This document shows, piece after piece, positions 5,931 to 13,282 of a stretch of DNA of 13,282 nt; positions within the stretch are counted from its first letter, which is position 1, and each line of letters opens with the position of its first letter. The notes beneath the pieces were generated by a model that worked only from the letters and a program-made list of their open reading frames with translations, had not been told where the DNA came from and searched no databases. Origin of the DNA: Theodoxus fluviatilis (Eukaryota; Mollusca; Gastropoda; Cycloneritida; Neritidae); assembly GCA_034096865.1 (NCBI GenBank), contig JAWQFJ010012097.1:30001-43282 (forward strand). The letters are read 5' to 3'. The position numbers and the translations under genes are program-made.

Positions 5931-6579
5931 TAGCGCGCATTCTAGTCCACTACAGACTTCACCTGCCGGAGAAAGAGACTCTAGCACAGTTCATATCACG
6001 TGATGGAAGGATTCCGTCCGAAATATTCAAAGAGAGGTCACACGAGAGGCTTGTGCGATAGCCCTCTGCTCCCTGACATACGCCGTTAAAATAGTTCTGA
6101 GACTATTTCGCACAAAACTCATAAATTACGCTTGCTGAGGCAATAAACAAACGTTTATTCGATAAAATAAAATGTTTGTGTTGAAATGGAAACACATTTT
6201 GACATCTGAATGATTTTTGTAAACAATGGAGAAAAAAAGTATCTGGAGAAAACTATTTTTGGCGCAATGCTGTCATGCCAAGGGTCAAGTCTATTACGCA
6301 TTCATTGCGAACTGCGCCAGAGTCACGTGACTCGGGTTCACAGAATGCTGTAGCTCGATGACCATGAGGTAAAAGCGTACAGCTTGAACACCCACCAAAG
6401 ATGAAAAGTCGCAATGTAAAAAGGCAGCATCCTTATCTTCAATTTTCTTAATTAAAGCCCACTGCAAGGACGTGAAGGCATATTCTCAGATTTTTTTGTA
6501 GTCACAGGGTTCGACTATAAAAAGTATTCACACTGAAACACATCATTTCAGCTCTTTTTACATGCCTTGATTTGCTTGG

Positions 6580-6583
<4 letters not shown>
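5931..6583. other. Intergenic, two palindromic E-boxes
   Basis: Unique sequence of mixed composition with no gene recognised. ATCACGTGAT at 5995-6004 and GAGTCACGTGACTC at 6320-6333 are perfect palindromes built on CACGTG. The second contains GTCACGTGAC, the consensus of strong bHLH-Zip (USF/TFE-type) sites. Together with CACGTG at 5543 there are three such boxes in about 800 bp. No TATA box or start site can be assigned. Confidence 0.4.
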
Positions 6584-6643
<60 letters not shown>

Positions 6644-6659
6644 AAAAAGAACAACAGGT

Positions 6660-6694
<35 letters not shown>
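6584..6694 (+). repeat. Duplicated (GA)n microsatellite with spacer
   Basis: (GA)n at 6584-6638 is followed by GGCAAAAAAGAACAACAGG and TCTGA. A second (GA)n at 6662-6694 is followed by the same spacer at 6694-6718. The spacer copies are 54 bp apart, so a composite unit [(GA)n plus spacer] was duplicated. The Arg-Glu and Ser-Leu open frames across it are microsatellite artefacts. Confidence 0.92.
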
Positions 6695-6695
<1 letters not shown>

Positions 6696-6782
6696 CAAAA
6701 AAGAACAACAGGTCTGAAAGAGAGGTAGAGGGTCTGTTAACAAGGAGCAAGATATTAAGGACGTGACTGTTGGGGTAACTTT

Positions 6783-8135
6783 TTGCGAACGTGCTTGTAC
6801 GTGGTTTGTCTCGCTGGTCTTCCGCCCCTCGGTTCTTCCTTCCATCTTCTCCCGTCTTCTGTACCGCCCCCCAAGTTCCGGATTATTGGGTTTTTCCGCA
6901 TGGGGCAGAAATGCTGGGAAAAGAACGACCTCTTGACCGTGGGGCGTCTTAAATGTTGTCCCCCGCCTTCCGCGGGCTCGTTGTTTTCTTCCTTTTCCGC
7001 CCCGTCTCTGTCCCCGGTCCGCTCCCCCCCGCCCCCCTCCTCGCCTTCGGACTCCCAGAGGGTGTGTTCCTAGTTTGGTGTAGTGTATTGTTGCGCATGG
7101 GGGCCGAAAGGGATGGGATAAAAAAAAACCCTTCTGTTGACCGTGAAGCTGTGACTTGAAGTTGTTCGCTTGTCCCTCCACCGGCTCTCCCGACGCCGCG
7201 TTCACTTCTGTGCACTCTCTTCCCCTTTTCACCCCCCGCTCGCCTTCCTCACCCTCCCAATTTTGTCCAGGTTGTTTGGTGTGGCCGCATAGGGCCAGAC
7301 AAATGATGGGAAAAAAAACCCTCCTTGTGAACCGTGTGCACGAACAGCGTTAAGTGTTTTTCCGCCCTTCCTTCTCCCTCTCTTCCCTCGCTGCGCTTCT
7401 GCCTCTCTTTCCCCCTTCCCCCTCCTCCCAAAACAGCCCCCCACTAGTTCCTTCATTCCCCCTCTCCCCTTCGCCCCTTCCCGCGTCCAGTCCATCGCGC
7501 CCCCCCCTTGTTGTGCTATCCCCTTGCTTCCCCTCGCCCAAGTGGGGTCCAGTTTTGTGTGTGCGCCATGGGCATAAGATGTGGGAAAAAAAAAAGAGCC
7601 TCCTTGACCGTGCCGTGCATATAGAGGTTGTCCCCTTTGCGTCCCTTTTTTTCTTTCTTCTCTTCCACCCTTTCCCCCCTCTTTTCCCTTTCTCTCCTTC
7701 CGTTTTATCCGCACTTCACGCCCTCCACCTTCCTTCTCCCCCCCCTCACGCTTCGTTTCCTTCACCTAAAAGTTCCCCCCCCCCTTCCCTCCCTGGCTTT
7801 CCCTCCCCCAGATCCAGTTTTTGTTGCGCCTGGGCGAAGAAATGGCATTTTGGAAAAAAAACAAAAAAGAAACCTGCTTGAACCGTGGTGTTGCGCGTTA
7901 AGGCCTTAGTTCCCCCCCGCTGCTCGCCCGGGCTTGTTCTGTTTTCCCTTCCCTTTCCCGCCTCTTGCGCTGTCCCTCGCCGCGGTCCTGTTTCGTTCTG
8001 CCTTCCCCCTTGTACCTTCCTCCTCCCGAAAAAGTGATCCAAGGTTTTTGTGGGATGGGTTGCTGCAATGTGGTCAGAAATTATGGGGGAAAAAAACTCT
8101 TGACCGGTGGCCGGCTTGTTTTCCAAGAGTACAAT
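6783..8135 (+). repeat. Irregular satellite: six conserved cores with C/T-rich spacers
   Basis: Six blocks share an order of motifs: a TTTTGTG-type start, a (C)ATGGG(GC) segment, AGAAATG/ACAAATG, a TGGGAAAAAA run and CCT-TTGACCGTG. The TTGACCGTG-like ends lie near 6933, 7137, 7325, 7604, 7878 and 8100, so spacing is 190-280 bp. Between cores the + strand is almost pure C/T (CCTTCCCC-like). The cores are clearly related but diverged by many small indels, suggesting an old tandem array or a poorly corrected assembly. Long open frames on the - strand (225, 179 and 166 codons including the stop, 6558-8243) are explained by the purine-rich - strand, which contains few stops. Their recurring HGQ-GFFFP peptide is just the translated core. 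Confidence 0.75.
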
Positions 8136-8597
8136 GGAGCTGGGCGAATCTCCGTGTAAGTGATCACAGCATTGCAATACTTCTTGTTGTTCCGTTTTGT
8201 TGTCCCCATTTCCGAGAGGAATGCTATTGGGTGTTATAGGCACTTGTGTCCAAAAAATGAATTCTTTTTTTTTTCTTTATACTTCTAGGTGTCAAACAAA
8301 CCATTCAAAAGACATCCTTATCCGAATCGACGTCTCCGTGCTTTTCTCCCCCCTCATGGAAAAATCTCCCCTTCCACAAGGGACGTGGTGAATTCCCCGT
8401 TGCACTACTAAGCCCCTGTGACCCATTCAGCGCGGACAGGTCAAGGACGTCCTCTGTATGGGCACTTGGTTTTCACTGTTCACTGTATACGGAGGGGAGG
8501 ATGTTCCTTGTGTGCACACCATTGTCCTTGTGGCAACAAAATTAGTCGGTGGATTGAAAAAACTGCCAGTTAACCCCAAGAATAAAAAAATATACCT
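8136..8597. other. Intergenic between two opposite-composition blocks
   Basis: Mixed-composition DNA with a T10 run near 8266. No gene, RNA or repeat was recognised. This interval separates pyrimidine-rich sequence on the left from purine-rich sequence on the right (both on the + strand). Confidence 0.5.
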
Positions 8598-9079
8598 GAA
8601 GGAAAGTAAAGGATGGAGTGACAGGAGGATGAGGAGGGTGTGGTAGGATTGATGAGGAGGAGGAGAGAGCAAGAATAAGCACTAAGAACATAAAAGTGGA
8701 AGAAGAAGAAGGAGAAGAAGAAGTAGGGAGGAGGGAGGAGGGAGGAGGGAGGAGGGGGGGGATGTAGGGGAGGGTGAGGGCGGGGAAGGGGGAGTGAGGA
8801 GGGGGGAAGGGAGGAGGAAGAGGAGTGAAGCGGAGAATGGAGGAGAGAGGAGGAAGGAGGAGAGGAGGAAGGAGAGGAGGAGGAGGAAAAGCAAGGGAGG
8901 TCGGAGATGATGGAGGAGGTGGTGAGAAAGAGGAGGAGGAAGAAGAGGGAGGATGAGAAGAGAGGAGGGAGGGAGAAAGAAAAAGGATGAGGGAGGAAAA
9001 GAAGAGGATGAGGAGTAAGTTCGAGTAGACAACAAGAGGGACAAACAAAAATATGATAGGAAGACAGGGCAGAGGGATC
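8598..9079 (+). repeat. Polypurine tract, GGA/GAA-rich
   Basis: Close to 480 bp of predominantly A/G on the + strand, rich in GAGGAGG and GAAGAAG motifs with scattered T and C. A short perfect tandem GGAGGGA block lies near 8725-8755. Such mirror-prone purine tracts can form triplex (H-DNA). The overlapping Pro/Ser/Leu-rich - strand frames of 252, 173 and 212 codons (8542-9320) come from this bias and are not called as genes. Confidence 0.85.
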
Positions 9080-9109
9080 TGGGAGATGCATGCATGTGGA
9101 CAGTCAATA

Positions 9110-9440
9110 CAGTATACACATAATGAAGCATAGCAAAATACACATAATGAGACCAAACAATACAACATAATGAGACACTGAAAAATAAATAAAACGAGAC
9201 ATAGCAACATACACACAATGAAACAAAAGAATATACACATAATGAAACAAAAGAATATACACGTAATGAAATACATATAACGAGACATAACGACATACAC
9301 AGAGACATAACGATATACACATAATGAGATTAATTAATATGCACATGGTTAGAAAAAAATGCACACAATGAGGAAACTGCACATTGTGAGACAAAGAGAT
9401 ATGCATATAATGATTTAAGGATATCGCATAATGAGGCAAT
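9110..9440 (+). repeat. Degenerate ~23-bp minisatellite
   Basis: A motif close to ATACACATAATGAGACAAA recurs with ATAATGA-like anchors near 9120, 9144, 9167, 9216, 9239, 9262, 9320, 9365, 9407 and 9427. Several shorter-spaced variants (CATAACGAGA near 9275-9310) lie between them. The usual spacing is 19-24 bp. The copies differ by substitutions and indels. The Cys/Phe/Ile-rich - strand frames here (for example 9104-9439) are translations of the repeat. Confidence 0.8.
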
Positions 9441-9744
9441 TACACAATTTACAAATAATTAGACCGTTTTCCCCACAAATGGAAACATAAAAAAACATAA
9501 GGACAAAAAACAATTAGAAGTGCGGAGAAACAGGAAGTAAAAAAACTAAACAAAAAACACAGGAGACAAAAACTAGCAAACAGAATGACATTGAAGAGAG
9601 TGGATATTGCACAGACAAGTGAAGAGACCAAAATAACTTAATTGAAATATCGGTTGGGTTCTGAGAGAGGTTTTTGATTTGATTTGAATATGGTTTCGGA
9701 TTTTGTTTGGAGGCCATGGCCCACTGTAATTACAAGTTAACATG
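9441..9744. other. A-rich intergenic stretch
   Basis: Continues the purine bias as A-rich DNA to about 9640, then becomes mixed. It contains the 10-bp palindrome GGCCATGGCC at 9712-9721. A related GGCCACGGCCCC occurs at 10369-10380, on the other side of the next purine-rich block. No gene was recognised. Confidence 0.5.
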
Positions 9745-10345
9745 TTAGGTGTCCTGAGAGCTGAGAGAGAGAAGGAGAGAGAAGAGAGAGAAATAGGAGA
9801 GAAAGAGGGAGAAGAGAGGAGGAGAAGCCAGAGAGAGGTGAGGAAGGGGGATTTTTGGGGGGGTGAGAGAAGGGAGAACGGAAACGGGGACAGACCAGAC
9901 AGACGTCAGAACAGAAACCAAACAGAGACACAGAGAGACAGACAGACAGACAGAAACAGACAGACCAGACAGACAGAAACAGACAGAGCAGACAGACAGA
10001 CAGGACAGGAACCCAGGACAGACAGACAGACACACATGACACACAGCGCAAGCAAAAGGACGACAGAACAGACAGACAGAACAGGCAAGACAAGACAGAC
10101 AGACCCAGCGACATACAGGCGGACGGAGCGGAACGTGACGGGACCAAGACAACAAACAGGCAGACGAGCGAAGAACATGAGAGCACGCAGAGAGGGAGAA
10201 GATGAGAGAGAGGCCAGAGAGAGAGGAGAAAGAGAGACAAGTCGAGAGACGAGAGAGGCGAGAGACAGAGACACACACACAGAGAGAGAGAGAGACACGC
10301 AGAAGAGGAAAACGGGAAAGAGAGAGGAGAAACGGAACGAACGAA
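9745..10345 (+). repeat. Purine-rich block with degenerate (GACA)n core
   Basis: Starts and ends in GAGA-rich sequence (9757-9830 and 10190-10320) with a central degenerate (GACA)/(CAGA) tetranucleotide array from about 9895 to 10120. The + strand Arg/Glu/Thr/Gln-rich frame of 236 codons (9742-10452) and the - strand Ser/Leu/Cys/Val-rich frames simply translate it. C occurs mostly within the CAGA units. Confidence 0.88.
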
Positions 10346-10559
10346 ACGAATTTGTGTTTATTTGTGCAGGCCACGGCCCCATTAACAATTGGAACAAAAT
10401 CAACAACCAGATATCAAAGTGGTCATTGGGCGAAGAGGGTTTATTTCCCTAGCACATCCCCAAGCAATTCTGCATTCTAAGAAAATACTGAGATTACTTG
10501 CACCGAATGGGCCAGCGCACCGCGTCTTTCCCCCGCTGCCCTGTGTGCATGGTTACAAG
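10346..10559. other. Spacer between purine block and LINE fossil
   Basis: Mixed-composition DNA. On the - strand it would correspond to the 3' end of the decayed LINE, but I could not recognise a poly-A or microsatellite tail, so the element's 3' border is not fixed. Confidence 0.35.
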
Positions 10560-10742
10560 TAGGGTTGCAAATCGCTCTTACGCTCCCTCGCATCACATTA
10601 TTTATACGATAAAGAATTACAAGGATCTGTGTGGCTTTTCCAATCCAAACATACGGTGGGGCCGAATAAGCTGCCCTGCAGTATTTCCCGGACAAAGCCG
10701 GGGCAGCTCAAACAGAAATGCCATTCATCTTCAAAATACCCT

Positions 10743-10764
10743 CTTGTGCCACGGGGGGCACAAG
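10743..10764. repeat. 8-bp stem hairpin inside the LINE fossil
   Basis: CTTGTGCC and GGCACAAG pair perfectly around a six-base loop. It falls in the codons next to the Cys residue of the C-terminal box and is probably incidental. Confidence 0.45.
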
Positions 10765-11340
10765 TCCCAAGGTCCGACATTTGAAGAGGTAGCCTTAGCT
10801 TATGCTACAGAAAGATCACTAATCCCAATGTCGGAAGCGGTATGAAAGCAATCTCTGGAACACTTTCTTAATATCCAATGCAAATAAATATTCTTTCACA
10901 GACACCCGTAACCAGTCTTGAAGTTTCTACTAGTGATAGCACAAAGTCCTTTGACTTTTCCCCCGCCAGCTCAAGCTTTGCAAAACACCCGTGTCTTTGA
11001 GAGTCGTCTCCGATCAATTTGTCGCATCCTTCTTGCCGTCATCAAAAAAACGCCTTTGCCCAATCATGTCCTCGTATTGTCTATCCAGATCCTACGTCAT
11101 CCTTATCAGTAGCCAGGTTAAAAATTTCCTTGGAATCTCTCTTCGTAGCGCCCAGATTCATTCTCAGCTTCTAATGTTCCCTATCAACGCAACGTAACCG
11201 ATTGCTGGTTATAATACATATGTGGGTGGGGGATCAAGTCTATTCTCCGTGTCATTCTGGAGGAATCTTTAACCAGTACCTTTTTACTGATTTTATTATG
11301 GCAGTTGAGTTCAGAGGGTATCCTGTCGCCGTGTTATCCC

Positions 11341-11365
11341 CCCCCTATACAAAGAGTGTAGGGGG
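11341..11365. repeat. Short imperfect hairpin followed by T-run
   Basis: CCCCCTATAC pairs with GTGTAGGGGG (one mismatch, G-T compatible in RNA) around AAAGA, and is followed by T7. It lies in the unaligned middle of the decayed LINE. It looks like a bacterial terminator, but in this eukaryotic setting I regard it as chance. Confidence 0.4.
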
Positions 11366-12775
11366 TTTTTTTGAAATAAGACATTGGGAGGAATTGCTTT
11401 TAATAGTAAAATATATGCCACAACTTTCAATAACATGGCCCAATCATGACCCCCAGAACCCACCTAAAATTTACCCACTTCCATATCAATAGTATTGGGT
11501 TAGAATTTTTGCGCAGTCTCAATTTTATATTGAATAGCTGTAGTTGCCTATGTTGGTCCTAAACAAGGGTCCCCTCAATGTACTCTCGAAGCTGTAAGCT
11601 CCCTCTCCACGCCAGGTCCGGACAGGCATTGTATTTATACAAGTTTTGTTGACAAAGTAAACAACCTAAGTTTACTGGGTAATCGTGGACATATCCTCCC
11701 ATGTTTTTTGTTGCCCCAGTTTAAGAACCACCGCCTCGTCTCGCAATGGTGACGCACGCCAAGGCGAAGGAGCTAACTTTTGTTTTCCTTGGTTTGCACT
11801 TTTTGTACACCGCGAAACAGCAAGCCTGTCCGCAGCTGCTGGCCTTTGTCCATGTTTATCTTATAGTTTTTGATATTGTGAGACCAGAATACAGATTCCG
11901 CTGATAGCAAACGACATTGTGAATGCAAAATAGGGAGGACAAAAGATTTCCGGCGGATCAAACCGGGGGGCTGTTGCTATCTTCGCGGAACCCCCATGTT
12001 TTCCCCCTTCTCCTTAATATCTTTCAAAAAAAGGAAGTCGTTAAGAAGAGAAAACAGTAATGGGCCCTTAATTACACCCTTATTTTTCCATACCATCAAA
12101 GCAGCCAAAAAAATTCTGACAATAGTTTGTTCCATGCGGAGTTCACACAAACATTTGTTAGGGTTTTCGCCATATAGTGCTTTGGAACGATCCGTCCCAT
12201 TTTTTGTGTGACCATGCCCATAGTCCGTTTCCAAGAATTAGCTCTCCACAAGGCAATCAGCCGCTTTACTGTATCGAAATGCCCTTGCTAACATCTTCAA
12301 ATGCCCACAAATATTTTTCAGTTTTTCTCCTTTGACACATATCTCCTTCAACCAGGCCGTGCATGATTACAAACACCACTGATCCGAGTTGGTGTTTGAA
12401 TAACCCTCATTTCCTGAATCCCCGCCTCTGCTCCTTCATCTCTATGATTTACATTAATTCAATCCACCCCAATTATCTGTATTCCGTGTTCTTGTGAAGC
12501 GATGGTGTATGAAAAAACTTTCGCTGAGTTATTGCTAGTCAAGGATTTATACCGACGATAGTTATTAGGGTCGCATGGGTAGATCGAGTGCCGTTTTTTT
12601 TTGTAGCCTGTGACACATAATAGACCTCTGCCCACTGCAGTACGTCGGAAAACGGAGCCTGGCACAGAAAATGGGCATTAAAACAGTTTGGTAACAAGGT
12701 AAGGTGGTTAGACGACCTGAAGACACGCTCTTAATCATAGTTCCACCAGGATATTGGTCCTGTAACCCTGAGCCG

Positions 12776-12895
12776 GTTTTTGTTGTTTATTTTGGGGGGT
12801 TTATTTTTGTTTTTTTTTTTTTCGTTGTTCTTTTTTTTTTTTGTTTTTTTTTTTTTTTTTTTTCCGCCTCTTTTATTTTTTTTTTAGTGTTTTTT
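12776..12895 (+). repeat. T-rich tract
   Basis: About 120 bp consisting mostly of T runs (up to 19 in a row) broken by G or C. On the - strand this is A-rich and lies upstream of the reverse-transcriptase domain. It is therefore not that element's own 3' tail. It may be a separate insertion, a simple-repeat expansion or poor sequence. Confidence 0.85.
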
Positions 12896-13282
12896 TTAGC
12901 CCCGTGTTTTTCATTTGTCATTTATTTGCCGGTCTGTTGTTTCCAAAGAGTAATGTTTTTTGCAGCATTAGCAAATCTGAGTTTTTGTTCTCCGTAGTGG
13001 GTTGTGTCCATCTGACGACTGATTTTGCTTTACCCTGTTGCAGTTATGCTCAAGTGGGGCTGAAAACACTTCCTAAAATGTCCGTACCCATTGCCTCAAC
13101 AATGAAATGCCTTGAAAAGATATCTTTGACCTAGTTTGTAACGAATGCACAAGGCTCGTACCTGCCCTTTTCAAAACAAGCTGTGTATTCCCCTTACATT
13201 AAGCCTTAAAATTCCCGTTGTTTTGTAATTCTTATGCCTGTATTTCATTCTTCTTTTGTTCTAATAGTTTATTCTTGTTATC
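12896..13282. other. Right edge, nothing confidently recognised
   Basis: Mixed sequence. On the - strand it would hold the part of the LINE ORF upstream of the reverse transcriptase. Several open segments exist (for example around 13000-13130), but I see no endonuclease motif. The Phe-rich + strand frames starting at 12704 and 12841 come from the T-rich tract. Confidence 0.35.

Larger units (their letters stand above)
10560..12780 (-). pseudogene. Non-LTR retrotransposon (LINE) reverse transcriptase, heavily frameshifted
   Basis: Reading down the - strand, reverse-transcriptase motifs appear in the right order but in changing frames. They are CFNAHF...FSDVLQWAE (12626-12697), YKKK...CDPNNYR (12555-12605) with SLTS..AKVF (12513-12545), a GFR-like box near 12415-12435 and HGLVE (12347-12361). 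Motif A follows as FDTVKR..LW (12240-12278), then GVIKGPLLFSLLNDF (12034-12078), the GVRQG-LSPLLF-NDL block of LINEs, and a KINMDK segment (11845-11862). Further on come a MNLGATKRDS segment near 11140-11160 and a C-terminal Cys/EDEWHF/Cys-Pro box (10700-10762; EDEWHF 10715-10732), the zinc-knuckle-like end of many LINE polyproteins. The catalytic (F/Y)ADD box, expected around 11880-12030, is not recognisable. At least seven frame changes and several stops make it inactive. The endonuclease part upstream is not recognised. The clade is not assigned. Confidence 0.8.

Noticed and set aside
5628..5933. 101-codon frame with a hydrophobic start
   Set aside because: It crosses the right 36-bp inverted repeat and ends in poly-G. 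There is no supporting motif.
6558..8243. Three consecutive - strand frames of 224, 178 and 165 residues, nearly end to end, with a shared HGQ-GFFFP motif
   Set aside because: The - strand is purine-rich and stop-poor. The shared peptide is the translated satellite core and the rest is Gly/Arg/Lys/Glu filler.
8542..9439. Overlapping Pro/Ser/Leu- and Cys/Phe/Ile-rich - strand frames that look like membrane proteins
   Set aside because: They translate a polypurine tract and a degenerate minisatellite. The hydrophobic appearance follows from T/C-rich codons.
9742..10452. 236-residue Arg/Glu/Asp/Thr/Gln-rich frame resembling an RNA-binding or coiled-coil protein, and Ser/Leu/Cys-rich frames opposite
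   Set aside because: Direct translation of GAGA and (GACA)n repeats. No non-repetitive domain is present.
11341..11371. Hairpin plus T-run resembling a rho-independent terminator
   Set aside because: The window is eukaryotic, the stem has a mismatch, and it lies within a decayed LINE.
12704..13134. Phe-rich + strand frames resembling membrane proteins
   Set aside because: Produced by the T-rich tract. The - strand of the left part belongs to the LINE fossil.

Overview
This window looks like nuclear DNA from a eukaryote, most likely an invertebrate animal. A marine mollusc such as a gastropod is my best guess, but only from the style of the repeats. The evidence for a eukaryote is: tRNA-size retroposons with tetranucleotide tails and a perfect target-site duplication, two decayed non-LTR (LINE) reverse-transcriptase fossils, long microsatellites, minisatellites and purine/pyrimidine tracts, and no compact gene array. 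I found no intact protein-coding gene I would defend, no rRNA or tRNA gene, and no CRISPR array or operon.

Layout, left to right. Positions 1-890 carry two related SINE copies on the + strand; the second has a perfect 13-bp target-site duplication. Around 1138-1550 is the frameshifted C-terminal end of a LINE ORF, followed by a 9-bp-stem hairpin. A C-rich tract (2187-2234) precedes a 39-bp minisatellite of about 45 units (2394-4160). Each unit contains a near-perfect hairpin. Four of its six frames are free of stops, which creates spurious ORFs of several hundred codons. From 4160 to 5100 the DNA is mostly unique, with a 53-bp tandem duplication and one short signal-peptide-like reading frame. 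Positions 5130-5420 hold two 5'-truncated SINE copies on the - strand. A pair of 36-bp inverted repeats (5435-5801) follows, then a run of 29 G.

Positions 6584-10345 are dominated by low-complexity DNA with a marked strand switch. First comes an irregular satellite of six conserved cores separated by C/T-rich spacers (6783-8135). Then come purine-rich blocks on the same strand (8598-9079 and 9745-10345), enclosing a degenerate ~23-bp minisatellite. From about 10560 to 12780 the - strand holds a long, heavily frameshifted LINE ORF. Its reverse-transcriptase motifs and a C-terminal EDEWHF / Cys-Pro box are recognisable in the right order. A T-rich tract and featureless sequence close the window.

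The elements do not form a pathway: this is repeat-rich intergenic (or intronic) DNA. The most interesting signals are structural: the hairpin minisatellite with a CTCF-like core in every unit, the orphan 36-bp inverted-repeat element, the core-plus-pyrimidine satellite, and the purine/pyrimidine strand switch. Many homopolymer runs lie close to frame breaks, so long-read indel errors may add to the apparent decay.
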